Source: Nitrospirota bacterium
Lineage (GTDB): Bacteria; Nitrospirota; UBA9217
Assembly (NCBI GenBank): GCA_029858565.1
Contig: JAOUEV010000031.1
Span: 1-40,532 of the forward strand
Length of the DNA: 40,532 nt
Reading direction: 5' to 3'
Shown here piece by piece: positions 23,006-30,752 of this stretch. The first letter of the stretch is position 1; every line of letters begins with the position of its first letter. The notes under the pieces were generated by a model. That model did not search any database and was not told the DNA's origin. It saw only the letters and a program-made list of their open reading frames with translations. The position numbers were made by a program, and so were the translations under genes.

Positions 23006-24316
23006 TCAGGGCTTCTGGAACGGGAGCATGAGGTCGCGGGCACGCTTGCATGCCATTGCTGCGGCAGCGGTCATTTTCTGCTCGCTGTCGATGTTCTTGT
23101 CCGGCAGACCAGCCACACCGATGCTCATGGTCACCTTCGTGGAATCGGGCCAAGTAAAAGGATGGTTCGCCACGACCTCGAGAATGCGCGCGGCTGCCTG
23201 TACCGCGTCGTTCCTGAGCGTGTTCGGGAGCATTACCACGAGCGCGTCCCCGGTCCACCACGCAGCCGTGTCCACCTCGCGGATCGTGCTCTGCACCAGT
23301 TTGATGATCGCCTTTACGAGCTTTTCGTCTGCCACCCGTCCCATGGATTTGCCGTCCAGGTCGATCATCATGCAGCTCATCTGCTGCTTGAAGCGCACGC
23401 TGCGCTTAAACTCCTTGGAGAACATGGCCTCGAACTGCAAACGGGTGAACAATCCGGTCGAGGCATCAACGACTTCTGCCATGGTCCCCATGTGGGAAGG
23501 ATCAGATGGAGTTGGTTTGGCAATTGGCTTTCTATCCCCTGCCGGCGCGTGTGCAAGCGCAGGCGATGCTGGTTGCGTTCTCGCGGCCTGAGGCTTCGCT
23601 GCAGGTTTCGCGGCCGGAAAGGTCTGCGCTGGGCGTGATGGGCCGGATGCCGCGCCGTCCGGCGATGTCCCCGAACCGCCCTTCTGCGGATGCGGCTGTT
23701 CCGGCTGGGGACGCAATACCTGCGATGTGATCGGCGTTGACCGAGGGTCCCAGTCAGGCATGTTCACTTCAGCGGCAACGGGCGCCTCCCGTGGCCGAAA
23801 TTTCGCAACTGCCTGCGGGGCTGCCTCCTGCAATGGTTTCAGCTGCGCATTGATCCTTGCTCCACCCTCGGCCTCTGATTCTGATGCGGCAGTTTCAGCG
23901 AGAGAGGCGGCCTTATTCACAGCAACCGCCCTCAGCATGGACATGATCCTGTCGTCAAGCTCGTTCTCGGTAAAGGGCTTCGCGAGATAATCATCAGGCC
24001 CTGCCGGCGGCCGGTTAAAGGACTCCGGTGCGGAGCCGCGGGCCGTGAGCAGGATGATCGGGATGTTCTTCGTTTCATCGCGCGACCGGAACCTTCTGCA
24101 AAGGTCGCTGCCTTCGATATCCGGAAGCGCAAAATCCATCAGGATCATGTTCACGGCCTGGTTCTTCGCAGCCATGAGCGCCGACATGCCGGACCCGGCC
24201 CAGACCACGTCGTAACCCGAATGTTCGAGAAAACGGCGTGTGCCGTTGCCCTGGGTCTGGGCGCTCTGTACGAGCAATACCTTCGCCTTAGGTGTTATGG
24301 CAGTTGTGTTCGTCAT
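23006..24316 (-). CDS. Receiver-GGDEF hybrid protein with degenerate catalytic motifs
   Basis: From the ATG at 24316 the protein has 436 residues. Residues 1-125 are a CheY-like receiver: the phospho-acceptor Asp is in ILMDFALPDIEG, with Thr in IILLTARG and Lys in DYLAKPF. The acidic pair normally at the start (VDDD-like) is replaced by VLLVQSAQTQG. A long Pro/Ala-rich linker follows (about 140-265). The C-terminal 160 residues resemble a GGDEF domain (STGLFTRLQFEAMF; CMMIDLDGKSMGRVADEKL; TMSIGVAGLPD), but the signature reads WWTGDALVVML, so diguanylate cyclase activity is unlikely. A GTG at 24352 is an alternative start. It may be a c-di-GMP or phospho-signal sensor; its function is not known. 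Confidence 0.85.
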   Translation of the reverse strand: MTNTTAITPKAKVLLVQSAQTQGNGTRRFLEHSGYDVVWAGSGMSALMAAKNQAVNMILMDFALPDIEGSDLCRRFRSRDETKNIPIILLTARGSAPESFNRPPAGPDDYLAKPFTENELDDRIMSMLRAVAVNKAASLAETAASESEAEGGARINAQLKPLQEAAPQAVAKFRPREAPVAAEVNMPDWDPRSTPITSQVLRPQPEQPHPQKGGSGTSPDGAASGPSRPAQTFPAAKPAAKPQAARTQPASPALAHAPAGDRKPIAKPTPSDPSHMGTMAEVVDASTGLFTRLQFEAMFSKEFKRSVRFKQQMSCMMIDLDGKSMGRVADEKLVKAIIKLVQSTIREVDTAAWWTGDALVVMLPNTLRNDAVQAAARILEVVANHPFTWPDSTKVTMSIGVAGLPDKNIDSEQKMTAAAAMACKRARDLMLPFQKP

Positions 24317-24555
24317 GATGCAACTTACAGGGGCATTTTTATTGTAGTCCACGGCGCAAGCAACGAGCGCTTCCTGGCCCTATTCCTTGTGAGAACTGTC
24401 CGAAACCTGTCGTTCTATATACGAAATGAGCAAGGGCCAGAAATAAAATCGATGAGTGCTGACAAGAGGTCTTTCTGAAATTTAGACGATATGCACAAAA
24501 GCGCCCGATGCCGACCGCTCGTCGCAACATATTCCCGCCTGTCTGATCAGTAGTC

Positions 24556-24924
24556 CTATTGCATCGGTTCGGGGTCGGTCATATCAGCCCCGTCGATCAT
24601 CATGGCGATTTCGTAAGGCACAAAAGGTTTCTGGCGGAAATCGTTGGCCCCGGCCCGAAGGAAATCCTCACTGCAGTCAATGCCGCTGATCCCGATGATG
24701 ATCGTGCGGGGCATGACCGCGCGGATCGCCTGGGTAAGCGTGATCCCGTCCGTGTCCGGCATTTCAAAGTCAGTGATGACAAATCCGAAAGGCTCCTTCC
24801 GGATATGCTCCATGGCCTCGCAGGCGGTCCCGCAGGACACGACCTCATATCCGTAGGATTCGAGCGCGTATTCCAGGCAATGCCTGACGTCTTCACAGTC
24901 ATCAATGACCAATATTCTCGACAT
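24556..24924 (-). CDS. CheY-like single-domain response regulator
   Basis: From the ATG at 24924 the protein has 122 residues, one receiver domain. It begins MSRILVIDDCEDVRHCLEYA, with the acidic pair. The phospho-acceptor Asp lies in FVITDFEMPDTDG, and the conserved Lys in FRQKPFVPYEIA. It has no output domain, so it should act by protein contact or pass phosphate on. It lies 240 nt upstream of the receiver-GGDEF gene on the same strand. A longer frame to 25002 exists, but the chosen start gives the normal receiver N-terminus. No cognate kinase gene is in the window. Confidence 0.93.
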   Translation of the reverse strand: MSRILVIDDCEDVRHCLEYALESYGYEVVSCGTACEAMEHIRKEPFGFVITDFEMPDTDGITLTQAIRAVMPRTIIIGISGIDCSEDFLRAGANDFRQKPFVPYEIAMMIDGADMTDPEPMQ

Positions 24925-25135
24925 ATCATCATACCTATCCCGCACGCAACAGGCGGTACCTTGTCTTGATAGTATATTTTGACTGTCCCGTCCGGTATCC
25001 ATGTGGTCACGCCGAACGACTTCTTTTTTGTTTGCAACAATTTATACTGTTATAGTTTAAGTCAAATATCTGTCTTTTGCAATCATCACGAAGGGGTATT
25101 TTTGGGGTATGGGGAGAAGGAACAAAATGCAGATA

Positions 25136-25969
25136 TCACGGATGTATCAGTTTATGCTCGATCGCAATGGCAATGGCCTGCATCCTGCCGTTGGCGTTCA
25201 ACTTGGAATAGATCTTCTTCAGATGGAACTTCACCGTGTCGTTGCTGATCTTGAGTATTCCTGCGATCTCGCCGATGCTCTTTCCGTCCTTGAGCCAGAT
25301 CAGGATCTCGATCTCCCGCGCGGTGAGCGAGGCGATGGGCCCCTTCTTCTCCCCCAGAGGCGCGCGCTGCAGATAGGGCACCACATGCCTCATCACGACC
25401 GACTGGAGCAGGACCTCGACCTCGGGAACCGTCATATCCAGGTGCGATGCCACTGCCTCGCGGTCCTTCCCTTTTGCCGAAAGTTGCAGGACCTCACGGT
25501 CCAGTTCAGTGAGCTTCACATCCTGAGGCAGGTCACCCCGTGATATCCGGTGGTAATACTCACGCAGCAGTAGGTCGATGACCGGCCAGCTGAGCCATGT
25601 CGCTCCGGAGGAAATCCTGCGAAGCGCATGGATCATCTCTTCGAAGCCCGAGTTCTTCAGGATATATCCAGCAGCTCCGGCATCGACCATCTCCAGCACC
25701 ATGCGGCGGTCGAGATGCATGGACAGGGCAATGATCCTGGATGCTGATCCGGCAGCCCGCAGCTGGCGCGTTGTTTCGATGCCGTTCAGGCCGGGCATGG
25801 AAACGTCCATCATCACAATGTCCGGTGACAGTTTGGGAGCCTGGAGCACCACGGTCCATCCCTGGTCAGCCTCGCCCACAACGGTCATACCCGGCTCGTC
25901 CTCGATCAGCATCTTCAGGCCTTCGCGTATGATCTTATGGTCTTCTGCCAGATAGATGCGTATATCCAT
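25136..25969 (-). CDS. NarL/LuxR-family response regulator
   Basis: From the ATG at 25969, behind GGGGAG, the protein has 277 residues. The receiver spans about 1-120: MDIRIYLAEDHKIIREGLKM, Asp in DIVMMDVSMPGLNG and Lys in YILKNSGFEEM. The GerE/LuxR helix-turn-helix is at the C-terminus: SLTAREIEILIWLKDGKSIG, EIAGILKISNDTVKFHLKKI and YSKLNA. The segment between them (about 120-205) is longer than in NarL. It probably activates or represses promoters upon phosphorylation by an unlinked kinase. Its own strong promoter lies at 26236-26264, giving a leader of about 260 nt. It is a candidate for the regulator that binds the two CTACCC-N4-GGGTAG sites further right, but that is inference. Confidence 0.94.
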   Translation of the reverse strand: MDIRIYLAEDHKIIREGLKMLIEDEPGMTVVGEADQGWTVVLQAPKLSPDIVMMDVSMPGLNGIETTRQLRAAGSASRIIALSMHLDRRMVLEMVDAGAAGYILKNSGFEEMIHALRRISSGATWLSWPVIDLLLREYYHRISRGDLPQDVKLTELDREVLQLSAKGKDREAVASHLDMTVPEVEVLLQSVVMRHVVPYLQRAPLGEKKGPIASLTAREIEILIWLKDGKSIGEIAGILKISNDTVKFHLKKIYSKLNANGRMQAIAIAIEHKLIHP

Positions 25970-26602
25970 TATCTCCCCCCCGGGGTTCAGCTTTAAGATC
26001 AACTGCGGAACTGTTGAGAACAGCGTTGGTATTTCCCTCAGCTTCAGATGACAACAAGCAGTGCCCGCGCAACCGGGCTCCTATCTTCATCTCAACGTAC
26101 GCCTAGGGCAAAGCTGATTCTACAGTCGGGTAATAATGCACTGATAACTTGCGGGAGGGCATTGCATGACCAGCGATCCGGGGACCGCTGTGCGCACCTG
26201 TCATGCAACTGAAATATCAAGCGATTTGACACTTGAATATAGTGATGTCACTGTTTATTGTCAAGCGGATTTTATTTTTTCGCAGCAGTCCTGTACATTA
26301 CCGCAAGTCAATCCAGCAGAACTGAGCTATACACCTCCTCTGCTCGTTTCAAAGAGCCTGGGGAAAGGCATTGGTCAATGGAGAATGATATTACAGCGGT
26401 TATTCTGGCAGGTATTATGAATCTGATAAGGCCCGGGATAGTTACAGGTAGGACTGTCCGGCATTGTTCAGTACATCAGGTCCATCAGATCACACTGCTT
26501 AGCACTATATGACCGCAAGATCCTCGTCCGCTGCATCAAGATGTTCTTCCTCCTTGTTACCTCATCTGATGATATTCATGAACGCGCCGATATTCAATGG
26601 TT
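25970..26602. other. Long intergenic region upstream of the response regulator
   Basis: About 630 bp without a convincing gene. It contains the minus-strand promoter at 26236-26264 that points at the response regulator. A plus-strand 84-codon frame (26166-26420) has GGGAGG about 8 nt before its ATG, but crosses that promoter and resembles nothing I know. No RNA gene was recognised. Confidence 0.6.
26236..26264 (-). promoter_or_regulatory. Strong sigma-70-type promoter of the NarL/LuxR regulator
   Basis: TTGACA (26259-26264) and TATATT (26236-26241) are exactly 17 bp apart on the minus strand. The spacer contains AGTGACATCACT, an imperfect palindrome that could be an operator. The transcript would carry an unusually long leader to the ATG at 25969. 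Confidence 0.72.
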
Positions 26603-26878
26603 TCAATCTGTGATCACGTTGTTCTGTTCCTGCACAGTCACAACAGGAGCGGTCACGGTCTTATGCGTCGCCGTGTTGGTCTGCGCAGTCACAGGCAGTT
26701 GACCGCCTGCATATGTCCGAGCATAGGCCTCTGACAGGATAAAAGGCCCTACTCCCGAACGGGACTCCGTTATCGCGCAGGATAAGTCCACAGGAGGCGC
26801 CGGAGGCGGATTGACCGTAATTACCGCGTCTACGGTAACCGAAAATATGACCAAAGCTTTTTTAATGCCAGTCCTCAA
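26603..26878 (-). CDS. Possible small exported protein downstream of the beta-barrel-like gene
   Basis: A frame open from a TTG at 26878 to 26603 (91 codons) starts 4 nt after the neighbouring gene. It has a basic and hydrophobic beginning (RTGIKKALVIFSVTVDAVIT) followed by NPPPAPPVDL and a Thr/Val-rich tail. There is no clear ribosome site for the TTG, and AGGA is better placed for a non-standard ATT. It may be a real secreted peptide or a chance frame. Confidence 0.3.
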   Translation of the reverse strand: MRTGIKKALVIFSVTVDAVITVNPPPAPPVDLSCAITESRSGVGPFILSEAYARTYAGGQLPVTAQTNTATHKTVTAPVVTVQEQNNVITD

Positions 26879-26882
26879 GTAG

Positions 26883-27590
26883 TTAAAAAGCGAAGGACAG
26901 CAGGAGCAGGAGACCTCCTTGCGATGTCTTTTTATATCGGATCTCCGTTTCTCCTGAAGGCAGCGGTTCATTCTCCCTGACGCCATCGCCAAGCACCTTG
27001 ACCGAGGAATCCATGATCGCGCCGATGCCGAAATTGAAGCTGTCGCTCCGAGCCTTGTCGCGGCGCCACCCGAACATGATCCCGGCCCCGATCGATCTGA
27101 TCGGCCCGCCGCCGTCCGATGCAGGTTCAAATGCGACAAAGGGCCCCCACCCGCCTTTCCCCTTGTCGCCATACCAGTGATCGCTCGTGAAGGGAAAGAA
27201 ATAGTGCGTTTCCAGCATAAACCTGACGATATCGTTGTTCTCCTCGTTAACCCGCACGACCCCGTTCACGATGCTCGCATCAACGACCCGGTTCCTCTTG
27301 CCCAGGTCGTGGGTGTAGGACAACGCTACGCCGAAGCCCAGTCCTTTGAACTTTTCAGCCGATTTTTGGATGTTCTCCAGTTCCTTCACGCTGTCCGACA
27401 AACTCTCATCCACAGCTTTTTTCTCGGGTGCGCTCAACGTTGCATCGGGGATCTGCCTTACCTTCTTTTGCAGGTCCTCGAGCTGCGCTTTGCGCGCTCC
27501 CGGCTCGGGGTCTGTTTCCTGGGCGCCTGCCAGGCTCCAGCACATCAACCACATCAGCGCAACAGTTGCGACACCATAGCTATTGATCAT
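26883..27590 (-). CDS. Exported protein with coiled coil and beta-barrel-like C-terminus
   Basis: From the ATG at 27590, directly behind AAAGGGGAGGGGC, the protein has 235 residues. It has a signal peptide (MINSYGVATVALMWLMCWSLAGA, cleavage near AQE), then a charged, coiled-coil-like stretch (RKAQLEDLQKKVRQIPD through VKELENIQKSAEKF). Alternating hydrophobic strands follow (GLGFGVALSYTHDL, RFMLETHYFFPF, GPFVAFEPASD, SIGAGIMFGWRRD, SFNFGIGAIM) ending in LLLLLSFAF. The terminal Phe and the strand pattern suggest an outer-membrane or periplasmic barrel-like protein. I do not recognise the family. It has the shared class II-type promoter element at 27659-27701, so it is probably co-regulated with the HTH/zinc-finger pair at 29405-30468. 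Confidence 0.75.
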   Translation of the reverse strand: MINSYGVATVALMWLMCWSLAGAQETDPEPGARKAQLEDLQKKVRQIPDATLSAPEKKAVDESLSDSVKELENIQKSAEKFKGLGFGVALSYTHDLGKRNRVVDASIVNGVVRVNEENNDIVRFMLETHYFFPFTSDHWYGDKGKGGWGPFVAFEPASDGGGPIRSIGAGIMFGWRRDKARSDSFNFGIGAIMDSSVKVLGDGVRENEPLPSGETEIRYKKTSQGGLLLLLSFAF

Positions 27591-27658
27591 GCCCCTCCCC
27601 TTTACAGCGATAGCCAGAATGAATTTCACGGGCACATTCTGCTCCAGCACAGCACGAC

Positions 27659-27701
27659 TATACAGATTTCCTATCCCTTTGGGAACTACCCATAAGGGTA
27701 G
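27659..27701 (-). promoter_or_regulatory. Promoter with inverted-repeat operator at -41.5 (copy 1)
   Basis: On the minus strand CTACCCTTATGGGTAG (27686-27701), TTCCCA, 15 bp and TGTATA (27659-27664) precede the exported-protein gene. Taking TGTATA as the -10, the repeat is centred at -41.5. Operator sequence, spacing and flanks match copy 2 at 30522-30564. Confidence 0.7.
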
Positions 27702-27845
27702 GAGATAAAAGACCAGTATTCCTGAGCTGTTGCATGGCCTGAATACAGCCCCTGTGCCGGCCGGCGGGATGGTATTGCGAAATTTGTCATACTGCGGTAC
27801 TCTGCAAATATCCCTATTTCACCCGTATCCAACACAAGGAGCGCC

Positions 27846-29036
27846 ATGGATAGCCTGTTCTCCGACCGGATTGCCGATGTTCCCCGGTCCTTCATCCGAG
27901 AGATATTAAAGACCGCGCTGCAGCCGAACGTCATCTCTTTTGCCGGCGGCCTTCCGAACCGGGACCTGTTCCCGGTCAAGGAAATAGCCGAGGCGGCGAG
28001 AAAGGTCCTTGACCGCGAGGGACGGGACGTTTTCCAGTACGGAAATTCCGAGGGGTCTGTGAAGCTCCGGGAGTTTATTGCCCGGCGCTATGAATCCAGG
28101 CTCGGGCTGCAGGTTGCTGTTGACGACATCTTGATCACGAACGGTTCGCAGCAGGGACTCGATCTTCTCGGAAAAGTGCTGCTGAACGAGGGAGATGGAC
28201 TGATCATTGAGGAACCGGGCTACCTCGGGGCTATTCAAGCATTTTCGCTTTACCGCCCCCGGTTCCTGCCGGTACCGCTCGTGCAGGAGGGCCTTGATAC
28301 CGCGGTCCTGAAACAAACCCTTGCGCAAAGCAGGCCGAAGCTCCTGTACACAGTGCCGAATTTTCAGAACCCCTCGGGGATCACCTATTCCAGAGGGAAC
28401 CGGCAGGCTGTAGCGGAGGCGGTCAGGGAAAGCGGCGCCCTGCTGATTGAGGATGATCCCTACGGCGACCTTCGGTTCTCAGGCGAACCTGCGCCGTCGT
28501 TCCGTACGTACCTTCCGCAGACCACCATCCTGCTGGGGTCGTTCTCCAAGTCCGTGGTGCCGGGATTCCGGTTGGGGTGGATCGTGGCGCCCAGGCCGCT
28601 TATGGACAAGCTGGTGATCGCGAAACAGGCCGCTGACCTCCATACCAGCCACATGATCCAGGCGATCATGCATCAGTATCTTGCGGACAATGATATCGAT
28701 CAGCACATCCAAACCATCCGCGATGCCTACGGCAAGCAGTGCGCTGCCATGCTGGCCGGCATGGAGCGACACTTTCCCAATAGCGTGACCCATACACGCC
28801 CGGAAGGAGGCATGTTCGTCTGGGCCGAACTTCCGCGCGGTCTTGCCGCGCTGGACCTCTTTGAGCTTGCGGTGAAGGAGAATGTAGTCTTTGTGCCAGG
28901 TGATCCTTTTTATGTCAACAAAAGCAGGACACGGGCCATGCGGATCAACTTTTCCTGCGTTGATGAATCAACGATAGCAGCCGGGATCGAGAGGCTGGGC
29001 AACGTCATGAAAAGGATGATCGAACAGACGGGATGA
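27846..29036 (+). CDS. PLP-dependent aminotransferase, class I/II, 2-aminoadipate transaminase (LysN)-like
   Basis: The 396-residue protein is a fold-type I PLP enzyme. It has VISFAGGLPNRDLFP near the N-terminus, ILITNGSQQGLDLLGKVLL for cofactor phosphate and ring binding, YTVPNFQNPSGITYS, LIEDDPYGDLRFSG with the Asp that binds the pyridine nitrogen, and LLGSFSKSVVPGFRLGW, whose Lys forms the Schiff base. RINFSCVDE near the end carries the Arg that binds the substrate carboxylate. The pattern is that of the LysN/MocR-type aminotransferase group acting on 2-aminoadipate, leucine or aromatic substrates, but there is no GntR domain. The ATG has AAGGAG 4 nt upstream. It is the only clear plus-strand gene in the window and stands alone. 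Confidence 0.92.
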   Translation: MDSLFSDRIADVPRSFIREILKTALQPNVISFAGGLPNRDLFPVKEIAEAARKVLDREGRDVFQYGNSEGSVKLREFIARRYESRLGLQVAVDDILITNGSQQGLDLLGKVLLNEGDGLIIEEPGYLGAIQAFSLYRPRFLPVPLVQEGLDTAVLKQTLAQSRPKLLYTVPNFQNPSGITYSRGNRQAVAEAVRESGALLIEDDPYGDLRFSGEPAPSFRTYLPQTTILLGSFSKSVVPGFRLGWIVAPRPLMDKLVIAKQAADLHTSHMIQAIMHQYLADNDIDQHIQTIRDAYGKQCAAMLAGMERHFPNSVTHTRPEGGMFVWAELPRGLAALDLFELAVKENVVFVPGDPFYVNKSRTRAMRINFSCVDESTIAAGIERLGNVMKRMIEQTG

Positions 29037-29404
29037 GCAGTGGAGTTGTCTTTCGCTTGAGGTGATGAATATACGGCCTGGCTGCCTGCAATGGAGCTGA
29101 TCCCTTTTACTACTACGCTGCCGCCGGTTGCGACCCCGACGGCAGCGTTTTGGAACAAGGTGACCCCCCCCTTTTTCCGGCCCCTCCGACTTGCGATAGT
29201 TCAGAACACCGCGTTCGGTCACCAGTCTAGGATCACCATGCTTGCTGCTTTCGCTACTGGACAGTTGTATAACCCTGTCAACCATTCCTGCAGGTATTTC
29301 ACTATGACCCGTCTGCACATCCAACAGGATTACTTTCGGACCTGCAGCCCGTCTCATGGCACACTCAAGGCACCTGCCGCTCCCTGCAGATCGGAACTTA
29401 CTTT
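29037..29404. other. Convergent intergenic region
   Basis: About 370 bp between the converging aminotransferase and zinc-finger genes. Besides the hairpin at 29115-29152 and a run of eight Cs at 29164-29171, I recognise nothing. Frames crossing it on either strand lack ribosome sites and family likeness. Confidence 0.6.
29115..29152 (+). terminator. Probable intrinsic terminator of the aminotransferase gene
   Basis: ACGCTGCCG (29115-29123) and CGGCAGCGT (29140-29148) form a 9-bp perfect stem with a 16-nt loop, followed by TTTTGG. The T-tract is short, so it is moderate in strength. Confidence 0.6.
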
Positions 29405-29911
29405 TTACTCCTGCTCTTCGCTCCGGGTCAGGACCATTGGCACGGGGATACCTAATACCTTCATCGAGCCCCGGAGCGTATTCTCCTGGTACTCAAGTTG
29501 AAAGGAATACCTTCCCAGCAGAACGTTCGTGACCTGCAGTTCTACACGGTTCCCCAACAAGGTGGCAACGCCTGTTCCTGAGCGGCCCAGCAGGCCGTAT
29601 TCATTCAATTCGTAATATCCACCTCGGTTGATGAACTCATAGGTTCCGCCCTGGGTCCCCTTCCAGGTGCCAGCGAGGATATCCTTGCCCGGCACAGGGA
29701 GGCCGGCCGAAGGTGATGACAGCGGCTTCTGCCGCATGAACCTGCCTGTTCCCGAGCAGGGATCGCAACGCATACGTCGCATTCCTCCACAGAGGGGACA
29801 CGGCCTTGTTTCATGTTCTCCGGCATCGGCGTGCCCGATCACATACCCGCGGCCGCTGCAGCTTGAGCAGGATATGCTGCCCTCTCCAAAACAATGTATG
29901 CAGGTTGTCAT
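29405..29911 (-). CDS. Protein with DnaJ-like zinc-finger cysteine repeats
   Basis: The 168-residue protein begins with four CXXC pairs arranged like the DnaJ cysteine-rich domain: CIHCFGEGSISCSSCSGRGY and CPLCGGMRRMRCDPCSGTGRF. It lacks a J domain. After a short Pro/Ser linker, the last 90 residues look like a small beta-rich domain (GTWKGTQGGTYEFINRGGYY; LLGNRVELQVTNVLLG; RGSMKVLGIPVPMVLTR) of unknown type. The zinc part probably binds unfolded protein or nucleic acid. Its ATG overlaps the stop of the HTH gene upstream (TAATG), so the two should be translated together from the shared regulated promoter at 30522-30564. Confidence 0.8.
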   Translation of the reverse strand: MTTCIHCFGEGSISCSSCSGRGYVIGHADAGEHETRPCPLCGGMRRMRCDPCSGTGRFMRQKPLSSPSAGLPVPGKDILAGTWKGTQGGTYEFINRGGYYELNEYGLLGRSGTGVATLLGNRVELQVTNVLLGRYSFQLEYQENTLRGSMKVLGIPVPMVLTRSEEQE

Positions 29912-30468
29912 TATATTTTATCCAGCTCCGACGTCCCGGTACTTTCAAGACCGGGATTCCCGATCTGACCTTTGCCGCTGTTTTGACTTATTCCCGAACT
30001 GGCTGCGGCATCACCCTTCGCTGAGTTATTGGTCTTTCTCGCCGTACTGTATATGTAGTCTATATATCCACGACTCTGGATCTTTCCTTCATCGGACAGT
30101 TGACGGTACTTCCTGACCAGCTGGATCTCATCGGTGCCGATCTCCTGTTTGAGATAGTCGCACTGTTCCTGGGACAGGGGAGCTTTTCGCCTGGATTTCC
30201 CGTTTCTCCCTCGATAGTTGTCCGGAACGAGGAACTGCCCCTTGACATCCCCAGGCAGCTTTTGCTGGTGAGCGACGATGACCAGCAGTGAAAGGTCCAG
30301 CTCCAGGCTTTGCGCGATGGCACGAAGGGTCCTGTCCTTGGGAATGTGGTCTTTCACCAGGATGGCCCGGATGATCTCCGCACTGATGCCGATAAGCTGT
30401 GACGCGGCCTTGAGGCTTCTCACCTTGCGATTTTTCAGCTCACGATCAATGATCTCCGCCAGCTTCAT
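29911..30468 (-). CDS. Helix-turn-helix (XRE-like) protein
   Basis: From the ATG at 30468, behind AAAGGAACC, the protein has 185 residues. The first 75 contain an XRE-type helix-turn-helix: MKLAEIIDRELKNRKVRSLK, AASQLIGISAEIIRAILVKD and RTLRAIAQSLELDLSLLVIV. A basic middle (RGRNGKSRRKAPLSQEQCDY) and a helical stretch (KQEIGTDEIQLVRKYRQLSD) precede a Ser/Gly/Asn-rich tail that looks disordered. It probably binds DNA. A GTG upstream would extend it by 16 residues but has no ribosome site. It is coupled by a TAATG overlap to the zinc-finger gene. It shares its promoter architecture with the exported-protein gene at 26883-27590. Confidence 0.82.
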   Translation of the reverse strand: MKLAEIIDRELKNRKVRSLKAASQLIGISAEIIRAILVKDHIPKDRTLRAIAQSLELDLSLLVIVAHQQKLPGDVKGQFLVPDNYRGRNGKSRRKAPLSQEQCDYLKQEIGTDEIQLVRKYRQLSDEGKIQSRGYIDYIYSTARKTNNSAKGDAAASSGISQNSGKGQIGNPGLESTGTSELDKI

Positions 30469-30521
30469 TGGTTCCTTTTTTGCAGTAGATGTGGTCGGCC
30501 CGTTTTCACTGTTCACAGGAA

Positions 30522-30564
30522 TATACAGACTTTTCCCTATCTTGGGAACTACCCATAAGGGTAG
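30522..30564 (-). promoter_or_regulatory. Promoter with inverted-repeat operator at -41.5 (copy 2)
   Basis: CTACCCTTATGGGTAG (30549-30564), TTCCCA, 15 bp and TGTATA (30522-30527) on the minus strand precede the HTH gene with the same spacing as copy 1. A smaller inverted repeat, TTCCC-N6-GGGAA, lies inside. The predicted start near 30515 leaves a leader of about 47 nt to the ATG at 30468. Confidence 0.7.
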
Positions 30565-30752
30565 GTGAATTAACCTGCTGATAAATCAAGTGTTCAGCGC
30601 CAAGCAAGGATCTTCCACGATCCTTCATTTAAGCGGGTAGTAACTGCTCACAGGATAAGCTGAGTAGGAAGAAAAGTCGGAGTGTTCAAGTCCTGGTAGG
30701 AAGCATGGGACCGACAAAATGGGTCATATTCATAGCTGCTATTGCAGGAATG

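Noticed and set aside
25040-25075. Possible promoter TTGACT with TATAAA on the minus strand upstream of the CheY-like gene
   Set aside because: The spacing is about 13 bp, too short for a sigma-70 promoter, and alternative pairings have poor -35 boxes.
26166-26420. Plus-strand 84-codon frame with a GGGAGG site about 8 nt upstream
   Set aside because: It overlaps a very good minus-strand promoter, has no recognisable domain or signal peptide and its composition looks random. I left it out as a gene.
29091-29501. Plus-strand 136-codon frame in the convergent gap
   Set aside because: It overlaps a probable terminator and the end of the zinc-finger gene and shows no family likeness or ribosome site.
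30600-30625. AAGGATC/GATCCTT hairpin downstream of the phosphatase gene as a terminator
   Set aside because: The stem is only 7 bp and lacks a T-tract in either direction.
30680-30705. tRNA-like GTTCAAGTCC (T-loop pattern)
   Set aside because: The flanking bases cannot form a T stem, and no acceptor or anticodon arm is found nearby.
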